Source: DASZIT01 sp035948855 (GTDB lineage: Bacteria; Actinomycetota; Acidimicrobiia; Acidimicrobiales; RAAP-2). Taken from it: DNA of 19,825 nt. Where the stretch lies: contig DASZIT010000102.1 of NCBI GenBank assembly GCA_035948855.1, forward strand, positions 1 through 19,825, in the 5' to 3' direction. Positions 6,967-14,378 of the stretch are shown here, piece after piece (position 1 is the stretch's first letter; every line of letters starts with the position of its first letter). Made by a program: the position numbers and the translations under genes. The notes below the pieces were generated by a model, which worked only from the letters and a program-made list of their open reading frames with translations, searched no databases and was not told where the DNA came from.

Positions 6967-7886
6967 CGTGCCGGCCCCGGATCCAGGTCGATCCGTCCCA
7001 AGGCGGCGGCGAGGCGGCCGAGGCCGTCGGCGTCGGGCACTGCCACCCGGGTCACCCCGGGGAGGCCGAAGCTCGAACAGTCACGCACCACGATGGCATG
7101 GGGAGCGAGGAGCTCGCGCAACCCGGCCCGGTCGACCAGGACCCAATTGGCATCCGACGGCCGGGTGGGAAGGCCATGGGCCTCCAGCTCGGAGACCAAC
7201 TGGGTCCGGAGCCCGGCCGCCCGCCGCGACCAGCCGGGGAGATCGACGGCGTCGAGGAGCTCGGGAAGCGCCGCACTGGCCAGGCCGTTGACCGACCACC
7301 CGGGTTGGCGCCGCCGGCAGGCGTCGACCAACTCGGGATCGCCCAGCACATACCCCAGCCGGAGGCCAGGGCAGGCCAGCAGTTTCGTGAGCGAGCCGAC
7401 CACCACCGCTCGCGGGTCGCCCCGGCTCCACGCCCCGGTGGCCAGCGGGAAGAAGGCCTCGTCCCAGACATCGGCAACCTCGCCCGGGGCGGCCAGCACC
7501 CCGGTCGGATTGTTCGGATTCGACCGCCAGCGCGGGCCGGTGCCCCGTGGGTGGAGGGAGAACTCCGGCTCGGTCACCCAACCGCCCAGCTCGGTGGCGA
7601 CCAGCCCGATGGCCTCGGCCCCACCGTTGGTCAACAGGAGTCTGTCGGTGTCGACGCCCATGGCCGCGGCCAGCGCCGCGGTGGCAGTGGCCGGGTCCGG
7701 ATACCGGCGGATGGCGGGCAGGTAGCGGGACAGCACCGGGACCGGATCGGGGGCGACCGGGTTCAGTGACAGGGAAAGGTCGAGGACCGCGCCGGGATCC
7801 AGGCCCAGGGCGGCGGCCACCGCCGCCCCGTCCCCGCCGTGGGCGCCGGCTCTCGGGATGGCGAGCGAGGGGAGGGTCCGACTCAT
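6963..7886 (-). CDS. cobD: Threonine-phosphate decarboxylase-like PLP aminotransferase, unusually short
   Basis: A 307-residue fold-type I PLP enzyme. In the cobalamin pathway CobD (Salmonella naming; CobC in Pseudomonas naming) decarboxylates threonine phosphate to aminopropanol phosphate, the linker used by CbiB. Visible motifs: LDLSLSLNPV (35-44), RRYPDP (60-65), LLTNGGAEAIGLVA (84-97), SNPNNPTG (122-129), D142 in VWDEAFFP for the pyridine nitrogen, and GSLTKLLACPGLRLGY with PLP lysine K168. Family members are commonly about 330-365 residues. The missing length maps between EPEFSLHP (107-113) and SNPNNPTG, where the usual segment of some 40 residues is reduced to about 10. Its ATG overlaps the CbiB stop (ATGA) and its stop overlaps the next GTG start, so it is a normal operon member. 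A histidinol-phosphate aminotransferase role is possible but unlikely here. Confidence 0.88.
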   Translation of the reverse strand: MSRTLPSLAIPRAGAHGGDGAAVAAALGLDPGAVLDLSLSLNPVAPDPVPVLSRYLPAIRRYPDPATATAALAAAMGVDTDRLLLTNGGAEAIGLVATELGGWVTEPEFSLHPRGTGPRWRSNPNNPTGVLAAPGEVADVWDEAFFPLATGAWSRGDPRAVVVGSLTKLLACPGLRLGYVLGDPELVDACRRRQPGWSVNGLASAALPELLDAVDLPGWSRRAAGLRTQLVSELEAHGLPTRPSDANWVLVDRAGLRELLAPHAIVVRDCSSFGLPGVTRVAVPDADGLGRLAAALGRIDLDPGPAR

Positions 7887-8806
7887 CGGATCCGCCGCAT
7901 CCACTGCCAGGCCCCGACCGTCCCGAGCCCGACCGCCATCCCGGCGCCGACATCGAGGGACAGCTTCACCGCCCGGGCGATGTCGGCGGGCTCGGCGGCA
8001 CGCCCGGTCCCGAGCGGCGGGCGGAGCTCGGCTCGGCCCCCGTAGCGGCTGAGGCCCCCGAGCCGGAGACCGAGAGCGGCGGCGAACGCCGCCTCGGCCA
8101 CCCCCGAGTTCGGCGACGGGTGGGCCGGCGCCTGGGTCCGCACCGCCCGCCAGACGTCCCCAGCCGCCGCCGGTCGGACCAGACCCACCAGCACCGCGGT
8201 CAGTCGGGCGGGGATGAAGGCCAGGACGTCGTCGGCCCGGGCGCTGGCCCATCCGTAGTTGGCGTACCGCGGCGAACGATGACCGACCATCGAGTCGAGG
8301 GTGTTGACGGCCCGAAACCCGAGCGCCCCGGGGGCGCCGGCCACTCCTCCCCACAGCGCGGGGGCGATCACCCCGTCCACCGTATTCTCCGCCACCGATT
8401 CGACCACCGCCCGGGCCATCTCCTTGGCATCGAGGCCATCGGGGTCGCGTCCTACCATCGTCGGCAGGAGCGACCGCGCCCGGTCGAGGTCGCCCGTCTC
8501 CAGGGCGGAGCCGATCTCGCCGGCCGCGTCGGCCAGAGACCGGCCGGCCACCGCCAGGCCGGTGGCGAGGCTGGTCGACCGGAGGGCCATCCCGGTCCCG
8601 ACCCCGAGGGCGGCACCGGTGGCGGCGTGGACCACTCCGGCAACCCGGGTGTCCCGATACAACCCCCGTTCGACCCCGGTCATGGCCCGGCCGAACAGGA
8701 CCACCGGGTGCACCGCGCCGGGCGGCTCGTGGCCCACCCGGTCGAGCACTATCCCGGCGGCGGCGGCCAGCGGCCGGGGCAGCCCAGTGCGACGGCGGGC
8801 GCTCAT
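7883..8806 (-). CDS. cbiB: Adenosylcobinamide-phosphate synthase CbiB
   Basis: A 307-residue integral membrane protein that amidates adenosylcobyric acid with aminopropanol phosphate (or with threonine phosphate in some organisms). Family signatures are HPVVLFGRAMTGVE (33-46), ESVAENTVDGVIAPALWGG (136-154), GFRAVNTLDSMVGHR (163-177), YGWASARADDVLAFIPARLT (184-203) and HPSPNSGVAEAAFAAALGL. Hydrophobic stretches are compatible with several membrane segments. The ATG at 8806 overlaps the CobS stop as ATGA. A longer upstream frame exists but has no homology to CbiB before this ATG. It sits beside the aminotransferase expected to supply its substrate, and it would re-join what CbiZ cuts. Confidence 0.95.
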   Translation of the reverse strand: MSARRRTGLPRPLAAAAGIVLDRVGHEPPGAVHPVVLFGRAMTGVERGLYRDTRVAGVVHAATGAALGVGTGMALRSTSLATGLAVAGRSLADAAGEIGSALETGDLDRARSLLPTMVGRDPDGLDAKEMARAVVESVAENTVDGVIAPALWGGVAGAPGALGFRAVNTLDSMVGHRSPRYANYGWASARADDVLAFIPARLTAVLVGLVRPAAAGDVWRAVRTQAPAHPSPNSGVAEAAFAAALGLRLGGLSRYGGRAELRPPLGTGRAAEPADIARAVKLSLDVGAGMAVGLGTVGAWQWMRRIR

Positions 8807-9540
8807 CGGGCCGCCAGCACCAGCAGCCCGACCGTCTCCCCCACCACCCCGGCCGCACCCAGGACATCCCCGGTGAACCCCCCGATCCGGCGGTGGGCCA
8901 GCCAGGCCACCGCGGCTACCGCCACCGCCTCGGCGCCGACCGCCTCCAGGCCTCGGGCCCGCTGGCCGATGGCCGCCAACACCAGCGCCAGCGCCAGGCC
9001 GGCCAGGACCGTGATGACGGCGCCGGTGGTCCATCGCCGAACCGGCGAACCGATCGTCGCCGACGGGACGAACGCAGTGACCAGTCCGCCTTCGGGCCGG
9101 GCGTAGGCGAGGGTCCGGGCGATCGCCACCATCGAGGTGCGCGAGCCGCACCACAGACCGGCCACCACCAGCGGCACCGCCGGCGTGGAGGCCAGGGCGC
9201 CGAAGCGCAGCAGCAGAACCGCCATCACCGTGACGGCACCGAAGGCGCCGACCGCCGGGTCGCTCATCACCTCGAGGCGCCTCGACCGGTCCAGAGGAGG
9301 GAGGAGACCGTCGGCACTGTCGGCCAGCCCGTCGAGGTGCAGGTAGCCGGTGACCGCGATGTCGGCGATGACGGCCACCGCCGCCGCCGCCATCGGGTTC
9401 CAGGCCCGGTCGGCCGCCCACCACACCCCACCGACCAACAGGCCGATGGCCGCACCGACCAGTGGGAACCACCCGAAGGTGGTCGCGGTCGGCGCCGCCG
9501 AGGGCCCGAAAGGGGTGAGGAAGGCGATGGCCCGACGCAT
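8803..9540 (-). CDS. cobS: Adenosylcobinamide-GDP ribazoletransferase (cobalamin synthase)
   Basis: A 245-residue polytopic membrane protein that transfers the activated corrinoid onto alpha-ribazole (or its phosphate), the last joining step of cobalamin assembly. Diagnostic motifs: AIAFLTPFG near the N-terminus, FGWFPLVGAAIG (22-33), TGYLHLDGLADSADGLL (64-80) with the metal-binding acidic residues, VMSDPAVGAFGA (91-102), RTLAYARPEG, and GGFTGDVLGAAGVVGETVGLL near the C-terminus. The start ATG at 9540 overlaps the CobU stop by one base (TGATG), indicating coupled translation. Length is normal for the family. Confidence 0.96.
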   Translation of the reverse strand: MRRAIAFLTPFGPSAAPTATTFGWFPLVGAAIGLLVGGVWWAADRAWNPMAAAAVAVIADIAVTGYLHLDGLADSADGLLPPLDRSRRLEVMSDPAVGAFGAVTVMAVLLLRFGALASTPAVPLVVAGLWCGSRTSMVAIARTLAYARPEGGLVTAFVPSATIGSPVRRWTTGAVITVLAGLALALVLAAIGQRARGLEAVGAEAVAVAAVAWLAHRRIGGFTGDVLGAAGVVGETVGLLVLAAR

Positions 9541-10040
9541 CAGGTTCCTTCCGGTGGCTGGAGGTCGAGGCCCCGACCGGCCACCACCAGCACCACCCGG
9601 TCGGCCACCTCGGCCACTGCCTGGTTGATGGTGCCAAGTTGGTCGCGGAAATGACGTCCCGTTTCCGACGACGGATGGACCCCGAGCCCCACCTCTTCCG
9701 ACACCACCACCGTGTCGCCCGCCCGCCGGGTGAGGGCGGTGCACAGCGGTCCGGGATCGGTGGCCATCCCGGCGCGCCCGGCCAGCCACGGCCCCAGGGA
9801 ATCGACCAACGCGGTGCCGCCCAGTCGCGACAGCGCGTCGGGGAGCTCGGCTCCGGGCTCGACCGTGGACCAGCTGGCGGGTCGCCGCTCCCGGTGGGTG
9901 GCCACCCGGTCGGCCATCTCCGGGTCGTCGCCGACCTCGAGGGTGGCGACATAGGTCACCGGCTCGGGGAATCCGGTCGCCAGCCGTTCGGCGAAGGCGG
10001 ACTTGCCCGAGCGGGCCCCCCCGAGAACCAGGACGATCAC
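9540..10040 (-). CDS. cobU: Adenosylcobinamide kinase / adenosylcobinamide-phosphate guanylyltransferase
   Basis: A 166-residue bifunctional enzyme that phosphorylates adenosylcobinamide and then adds GMP to give adenosylcobinamide-GDP. It begins VIVLVLGGARSGKSAFAE, a P-loop at residues 7-14. The guanylyl-accepting histidine is H49 in ADRVATHRERRPASW, in the position expected from the Salmonella enzyme. VVSEEVGLGVHPSSETGRHF and INQAVAEVADRVVLVVAG are further family signatures. The start is GTG, overlapping the CbiZ stop (GTGA); the frame continues upstream as a shadow of CbiZ. Because CbiZ and CbiB are present, its kinase activity serves any imported cobinamide, while its guanylyltransferase serves the CbiB product. 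Confidence 0.95.
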   Translation of the reverse strand: MIVLVLGGARSGKSAFAERLATGFPEPVTYVATLEVGDDPEMADRVATHRERRPASWSTVEPGAELPDALSRLGGTALVDSLGPWLAGRAGMATDPGPLCTALTRRAGDTVVVSEEVGLGVHPSSETGRHFRDQLGTINQAVAEVADRVVLVVAGRGLDLQPPEGT

Positions 10041-10675
10041 CGCGATTCTCCCGGGCAGCCTTCGACGACCGCGGCGTGGACGGCCCGGGCCAGACGGGCA
10101 CCCCAGGTCGAGCGAGGGCCTCCGAAGCGGTGGGTCGTCCCAGCCGCCGGACACAGGATGGTCAGCGCGTCGGAGGCGGTCCCGGTGCCGGGGACCCCGA
10201 CATCGAACAGGGCCTGGGTCTTGGCCTCGGTGGCGGTGCACAGCGCGTTGAGGAGGGCGGCGTCCGACAGGCGCTCGGGGAGGAAGGCGACCACGTTGAT
10301 GGTGCCCGGCGGGCTGGGCTGATCGACCGGGTCCCCGGGATCGGCGGCCCAGGTCGGATGGGTGACACCCACGGTGGCCTCCACTTCCACGCCATGGTCG
10401 ACGACCCGGCGGGCGGCGGTGACGTCGGCGGCGGTAAGCATCCCCACCCCCGGACCCGCCAGGCCGAGCTCGAGGGCGAGGTCGGCCACGTGCGCTTCGG
10501 GGTCGCATCGGCCGTAGTCGGCGATCACCTGGGCGTTGACCACCCAGTGCCGGAGCCCGAGTCCCCCGCCGACCGACGCGGTGGAGGCGGCCAGCAGCGG
10601 GGCCGCCAGCCTCCAGACCATCACCGGCAGGATGGTGCCGGAGTCGTCGGCGGCGCCCAGCTCGGAGGTCGTCAA
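10037..10675 (-). CDS. cbiZ: Adenosylcobinamide amidohydrolase CbiZ
   Basis: A 212-residue protein with the CbiZ pattern: STASVGGGLGLRHWVVNAQV (31-50), DYGRCDPEAHV, GPGVGMLTAADV (74-85), ATVGVTHPTWA, PGTINVVAFLPERLSDAALL (123-142), TATEAKTQALFD (147-158) and GTGTASDALTILCPA. CbiZ hydrolyses the amide that holds the aminopropanol arm of adenosylcobinamide, releasing adenosylcobyric acid. It lets cells salvage or remodel corrinoids that have the wrong lower ligand, and was first described in archaea. The TTG start at 10675 overlaps the TGA of the upstream gene (TTGA) and has AAGGGG 8 nt upstream. In the operon it sits between the adenosyltransferase, which makes its substrate, and CobU, with which it competes for adenosylcobinamide. 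Confidence 0.92.
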   Translation of the reverse strand: MTTSELGAADDSGTILPVMVWRLAAPLLAASTASVGGGLGLRHWVVNAQVIADYGRCDPEAHVADLALELGLAGPGVGMLTAADVTAARRVVDHGVEVEATVGVTHPTWAADPGDPVDQPSPPGTINVVAFLPERLSDAALLNALCTATEAKTQALFDVGVPGTGTASDALTILCPAAGTTHRFGGPRSTWGARLARAVHAAVVEGCPGESR

Positions 10676-11247
10676 TACTCGATCCCCTTGACGGCTCGGA
10701 TCCCGCGTTGGTAGGCGTGCTTGACCATGGTCATCTCGGTGACGGTGTCGGCGATCTCGATGAGCTCGGCCGGGGCGTGACGGCCGGTCATGACCACGTT
10801 GGTGGAGGGCGACCGGTTGACCACCGCGTCGACCACGTCGCCCACCGGGACCCAGCCGTAGGAAACGGCATAGGTGACCTCGTCGAAGATGAGCATGTCG
10901 TAGCGGCCCGACGCCAGCTTCTCCCGGGCCACCTCCCAGGCGTGCCGGCCCTTGGCCTCCGTCTCGTCGAGGTCGGTCGACTCCCAGGTGAACCCGTCGC
11001 CCAGTGTCTGCCACTCGATCCCCAGGTGCTCGGCCAGCTTCCGCTCGCCGACCTTCCACTTCCCGCCCTTGACGAACTGGACGACACCCACCGTCCAGCC
11101 CCGGGCCCAGGCCCGCCCCATCACTCCGAAGGCGGCCGACGACTTCCCCTTGCCGTCCCCGGTGTTGAGCAGCACCTGGGACTTCACCCGGACCGGCGGG
11201 GTCTCGGGCTCGGTGTGGTCGGGCAACGGCACTAGGCGATCTGGCAT
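10672..11247 (-). CDS. cobO: Corrinoid adenosyltransferase (CobA/CobO/BtuR family)
   Basis: A 191-residue ATP:co(I)rrinoid adenosyltransferase that attaches the 5'-deoxyadenosyl upper ligand to cobalamin precursors. The P-loop is TGDGKGKSSAAFG (29-41). Other family motifs: VGVVQFVKGGKWKVGE, LGDGFTWES, YDMLIFDEVTYAVSYG (the Walker B-like region) and NVVMTGRHAPAELIEIADTVTEM. The N-terminal 20 residues are variable and acidic/proline-rich. The ATG at 11247 has a strong AAGGAGGA ribosome site with 4 nt spacing, located within the end of the BtuD gene, which this gene overlaps by 16 nt. Adenosylation is required before CbiZ, CobU and CobS can act. Confidence 0.96.
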   Translation of the reverse strand: MPDRLVPLPDHTEPETPPVRVKSQVLLNTGDGKGKSSAAFGVMGRAWARGWTVGVVQFVKGGKWKVGERKLAEHLGIEWQTLGDGFTWESTDLDETEAKGRHAWEVAREKLASGRYDMLIFDEVTYAVSYGWVPVGDVVDAVVNRSPSTNVVMTGRHAPAELIEIADTVTEMTMVKHAYQRGIRAVKGIEY

Positions 11248-12059
11248 GACATCCTCCTTGTCGGCCGGTTCCGGCGGGGCACCACCACCAGCTCGTCGTC
11301 GTCGGTCACGATGACCTGCACCGACCCGCCGAAGTGCCGGGTCAGCAAGGTCTCGTCCAGGACCTCGGCCGGTGGCCCGTCGGCCGCCACCCTCCCACCG
11401 GATAGCAACACCAGGCGATCGGCGAACTGGGCGGCCAGGGTCAGGTCGTGCATGGCGCTGAGCACGGTGAGCCCCCGCTCGCGGCGGACATCGTCCACCA
11501 GCTCCAGCGCGTCGACCCGCCGGCCGAGGTCGAGGGCGCTGGTCGGCTCGTCGAGCAACAGGACCGGCGCGTCCTGGGCCAGGGCCCGGGCCAGGACCAC
11601 CCGCTGGAGCTCGCCTCCCGACAACGTAGCCAGGTGCCGGTCGGCCATCCCGTCCAGTCCGAGGCGGTCGAGCAGATCATGGCAGTGCCGGATGTCCTCC
11701 CGGGTCTCCACCCCGAAGTACCCGATGTGGGGGGTGCGTCCGAGCAGCGTGTAGTCGATCACCGCCATGTCGTGCGGGAGGTCGGGCTGCTGGGGCACGT
11801 AGGCCACCAGCCGGGCCCGGCGCCGGCGCGACAGCTCGGCGGTGGCACACCCGTCGACCATTACCGTGCCCTGGTGGGCCTCGACATGGGCGAGGGACCG
11901 CAGCAGCGTGGTCTTCCCCGCCCCGTTGGCCCCGATCAGCCCCACCCATTCGCCCCGCGCCACCGCCAGATCCACCCGGTCGAGGGCGACCACCGGGCCG
12001 AAGTGCACGCTGAGCTGGGTCAGGTTGATCATCGGCCCGGGGTCGGGTCCCGCCCGCAT
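11232..12059 (-). CDS. btuD: Corrinoid ABC transporter ATP-binding protein
   Basis: A 275-residue ATPase of the FecE/BtuD family that powers import of vitamin B12-like compounds. Walker A is GANGAGKT (43-50), Q-loop VPQQPDLP (Q90), signature LSGGELQR (146-153), Walker B VLLLDEPTSALD (166-177), and switch histidine H204 in SAMHDLT. Residues 231-275 form a C-terminal extension typical of this subfamily. The start ATG directly abuts the permease stop (TAGATG), with AAGGGG 8 nt upstream; an internal ATG at 12032 (MINLTQL) is an alternative. BtuD and siderophore ATPases cannot be told apart by motif alone; the riboswitch and neighbours decide for corrinoids. Confidence 0.93.
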   Translation of the reverse strand: MRAGPDPGPMINLTQLSVHFGPVVALDRVDLAVARGEWVGLIGANGAGKTTLLRSLAHVEAHQGTVMVDGCATAELSRRRRARLVAYVPQQPDLPHDMAVIDYTLLGRTPHIGYFGVETREDIRHCHDLLDRLGLDGMADRHLATLSGGELQRVVLARALAQDAPVLLLDEPTSALDLGRRVDALELVDDVRRERGLTVLSAMHDLTLAAQFADRLVLLSGGRVAADGPPAEVLDETLLTRHFGGSVQVIVTDDDELVVVPRRNRPTRRMSCQIA

Positions 12060-13151
12060 CTAGAGCACCCCTTGCCGGGCCCGCTTGGAGCGGAGGACGA
12101 ACAGGAAGAACGGGGCACCGACCAAAGCGGTGACCACCCCGATGGGGATCTCGTCCGGGGCCTGGACGGTGCGGGCGCCCAAATCGGCCAGGATCAGGAA
12201 CGCGGCCCCACCGATCATCGACACCGGCACCACCACCCGGTAGCTCGAGTTGGTGGCCAGCCGGACTGCGTGCGGGGCGATGATCCCCACGAAGCCGATG
12301 AGGCCGCTCACCGACACCGCCGCCGCGGTGCCGAGGGTGGCGGCGGCCACCACCACCAGCCGCACCCGGGCCGGGTCGACCCCGAGGCTTCCGGCTTCGT
12401 CTTCTCCCACCCGGAGCACGTCGAGCATCCGCCGGTGGGCGAGGAGGACGAAGGCGCTGACCGCCACGTAGGGGAGGATGAGCACCACATCCGACCACGA
12501 CGCCACCGTGAGCCGGCCCAGGATCCAGGTGTAGACCTGCTGGAGATCCTGGGCATTCCGCTGTTGGAGGTAGGTCTGGATGGCGGTGAGCAGGGCGGCC
12601 ACCGCCACCCCGGCCAGCAGGATGGACGGTCCCGACGCCCGGCCCCCGGTGTTGGCTCCGACCAGGTAGGTCAAGACCACCGCGCCGACGCCCCCGACGA
12701 ACGCCGCCACCGGCAACAACTCTGACAGGCCGGGGCCGGACACGATCACGATGGTGGCGCCCAACCCGGCACCCGCCGCCACCCCCAGTAGATAGGGATC
12801 GGCCAACGGGTTGCGGAACACCCCTTGGTAGGAAGCGCCGCCGGCGGCCAACATCGCGCCCACCAGCCCGGCCAGCACCACCCGGGGCAACCGGATCTGC
12901 CAGACGATGGCCTGATCGAGGTGGGACGCCCGGGTGTGGATGTGGAGGAAGGGAACGTGGACCAGGAGCGAGCCGACGGTGTCGGAAAGGGAGACGCCGG
13001 CGGGGCCGATCGAGATGCCCAGCAGGGCGGCGACCAGCAGGACGCCGGTGGCCACCAGGAGGGGAATCCGGACCGACACCCGGGAGGGGGGCTCCGGCTC
13101 GTCGCTGACCACCGGGTCGCCGGCGACCCGGTGGGGCAGGGTTGCCGTCAT
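12060..13151 (-). CDS. btuC: Corrinoid ABC transporter permease (FecCD family)
   Basis: A 363-residue membrane protein with about ten hydrophobic segments. Family signatures: IRLPRVVLAGLVGAMLAAGG (86-105), YQGVFRNPLADPYLLGVAAG (108-127), ASGPSILLAGVAVAALLTA, YTWILGRL, and GLIGFVGIIAPHAVR (283-297), which contacts the ATPase. Two copies would pair with two BtuD subunits. The first 28 residues are a cytoplasmic, proline-rich tail. The ATG at 13151 overlaps the stop of the binding-protein gene (ATGA); the frame remains open upstream only as a shadow. Substrate assignment rests on the cobalamin riboswitch and the salvage genes downstream. Confidence 0.94.
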   Translation of the reverse strand: MTATLPHRVAGDPVVSDEPEPPSRVSVRIPLLVATGVLLVAALLGISIGPAGVSLSDTVGSLLVHVPFLHIHTRASHLDQAIVWQIRLPRVVLAGLVGAMLAAGGASYQGVFRNPLADPYLLGVAAGAGLGATIVIVSGPGLSELLPVAAFVGGVGAVVLTYLVGANTGGRASGPSILLAGVAVAALLTAIQTYLQQRNAQDLQQVYTWILGRLTVASWSDVVLILPYVAVSAFVLLAHRRMLDVLRVGEDEAGSLGVDPARVRLVVVAAATLGTAAAVSVSGLIGFVGIIAPHAVRLATNSSYRVVVPVSMIGGAAFLILADLGARTVQAPDEIPIGVVTALVGAPFFLFVLRSKRARQGVL

Positions 13152-14101
13152 GCCGCCGGTGCCCGCCGCTGGGCCTTGACGGTGTTGGCTACGTCCTGGA
13201 GCAGGGTCACCACCCGGGGGCCCCACCGGGAGGCGATGTCGTCGTTGAGCGGGACGATCCGGTGATTGGCCACCGCCGACAACGTGGACCATCCCGGCCG
13301 GGCCGCCACGCTGGTCGCGTTCTGGGCACAGCAGATGGTGTCGGCCAGGAAGATGTAGGTGGGGTTGGCCTTGAGGATGTACTCGGCGTTGAGCTGCGGA
13401 TAGCCCCCGCTGCTGGCCGCATCGGCGGACGCATCGGCGATGTTCTTGAGCCCCAACAGTCTGAACATGTTACCGATGAAGGTGGACGACGTGGCGGAGA
13501 AGTATGTCTGGTCCAGCTCGTAGTAATACGACTCCGACGTGGTCGGCTTGGGAGTGGCCGCCACCACCTGGGCGATCTGGGCTTTGACGTGGGCCACCTC
13601 GGTCTGGGCGCCGGCCGAGTGCCCGGTGGCCTGGCCCAGTTGGAGATACTGCTGGTAGGACTGGGCCAGGGTGTTGGCCGCCGGGTCCTCCAGGACCGGG
13701 ATCCCGAGCGCGCTCAATTGGCTCTGGAACCCGGCCGGATCGTCGGACACCACCACCAGGTCGGGCTTGTAGTTGACGATGGCCTCGACGTTAGGACTGT
13801 TTCCGTCCAGGCTGGTGATGGGCGCCCCGGCCGGATAGTCGGAGTTCTTGTCCACCGCCTTGATCTGGGCGCCGGCGCCGATGGCATAGAGCATCTCGGT
13901 GCCGGTCGGGGTGAGCGAGACGATGGCGGTTGGCCGGTGGGCGATGGTGACCGTCCCATTGGCCGCATGGATCACCACCGGGTAGGCGGTGTTGGTGGCG
14001 GCCGCTGGCGCCGCGGTGGGACTCGACGTGCATCCGAGGGCCAGGACTACGGGAATGACGACGGCCGCGGCCAGCAGGCGTCGAGTGGTGTGCTTGTTCA
14101 T
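13148..14101 (-). CDS. btuF: Corrinoid-binding lipoprotein, BtuF-like
   Basis: A 317-residue substrate-binding lipoprotein. A basic start (MNKHTTRR), a hydrophobic core and the lipobox LALGC give lipid attachment at Cys24 after signal peptidase II cleavage, followed by an Ala/Thr/Pro linker. The mature part has the class III binding-protein layout: RPTAIVSLTPTGTEMLYAIG, VEAIVNYKPDLVVVS, a long central helix, then LNAEYILKANPTYIFLAD and RPGWSTLSAVANHRIVPL. It captures corrinoids at the outer face of the membrane for the BtuC/BtuD pair. The second ATG (14101) is chosen over the ATG at 14107 because GGAGG lies 6 nt before it and directly abuts the first. It is the first gene after the cobalamin riboswitch. 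Confidence 0.93.
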   Translation of the reverse strand: MNKHTTRRLLAAAVVIPVVLALGCTSSPTAAPAAATNTAYPVVIHAANGTVTIAHRPTAIVSLTPTGTEMLYAIGAGAQIKAVDKNSDYPAGAPITSLDGNSPNVEAIVNYKPDLVVVSDDPAGFQSQLSALGIPVLEDPAANTLAQSYQQYLQLGQATGHSAGAQTEVAHVKAQIAQVVAATPKPTTSESYYYELDQTYFSATSSTFIGNMFRLLGLKNIADASADAASSGGYPQLNAEYILKANPTYIFLADTICCAQNATSVAARPGWSTLSAVANHRIVPLNDDIASRWGPRVVTLLQDVANTVKAQRRAPAA

Positions 14102-14204
14102 GATCATCCTCCATCAGGTACGCGGAGGACGAAGTGCGTCCGCTGCGCTGCCCGAAAGAGGCAATCCAACGAACCGCCCTTCCTCCGAGGACAGGTTTCG
14201 TGCA
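14102..14204 (-). promoter_or_regulatory. Expression platform of the cobalamin riboswitch with possible Shine-Dalgarno sequestering hairpin
   Basis: Between the aptamer and the btuF start the RNA contains TCCTCC (14129-14124) followed 11 nt later by GGAGGA (14112-14107), the ribosome site of btuF. The two are exact complements, so a hairpin would hide the ribosome site. Just upstream, GCGGACG can pair instead with CGTCC-TC-CGC, overlapping TCCTCC, which could act as the alternative helix. No run of U follows, so translational control is more likely than termination. Confidence 0.5.
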
Positions 14205-14332
14205 TACAAGACAGGCGTCCGGGCTAACCCCAAGCTTCGGGGCATTACCGTTGCGGGACAGCGCCGGAATCTCACCGGTCTTCGCTGGCTTGCATCACCC
14301 TGGCCTACGACCAGGGCACCGTGAACGTACCT
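14205..14332 (-). ncRNA. Cobalamin (AdoCbl) riboswitch aptamer
   Basis: Reading on the minus strand, the leader contains the conserved core of cobalamin riboswitches in order: GGTACGTTCACGGTGCC at the 5' side, a CCTGG...CCAGG hairpin, GATGCAAGCCAG, GGTGAGATTCCGGCGCTGTC, then CCGCAACGGTAA (the B12-box region), a GCCCC-GAAG-CTTGGGGT hairpin, and GCCCGGACGCCTGTC corresponding to the 3' conserved strand that closes the junction. Its position directly upstream of btuF and the whole salvage operon fits negative feedback by adenosylcobalamin. Exact ends are approximate by several bases. Confidence 0.93.
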
Positions 14333-14378
14333 CAATTGCGGGTCGGCGGCCATTTCGATCGTCGCGTAGCTTGACGGA

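Noticed and set aside
7887..8867. Upstream extension of the aminotransferase frame giving a 634-residue protein
   Set aside because: The extra N-terminal residues are a shadow of cbiB. The ATG at 7886 overlaps the cbiB stop and starts the family homology.
5797..9106. Very long open frames on the plus strand (for example 5797-7725 and 7547-9106)
   Set aside because: They lie opposite bluB-cobT, cobD, cbiB and cobS, whose motifs are unmistakable. Their translations are Arg/Pro/Gly-rich without domains, as expected for antisense frames in high-GC DNA.
11448..12725. 425-codon His/Asp/Gly-rich plus-strand frame
   Set aside because: It is antisense to btuD and btuC. The composition is typical of a shadow frame and no family is recognised.
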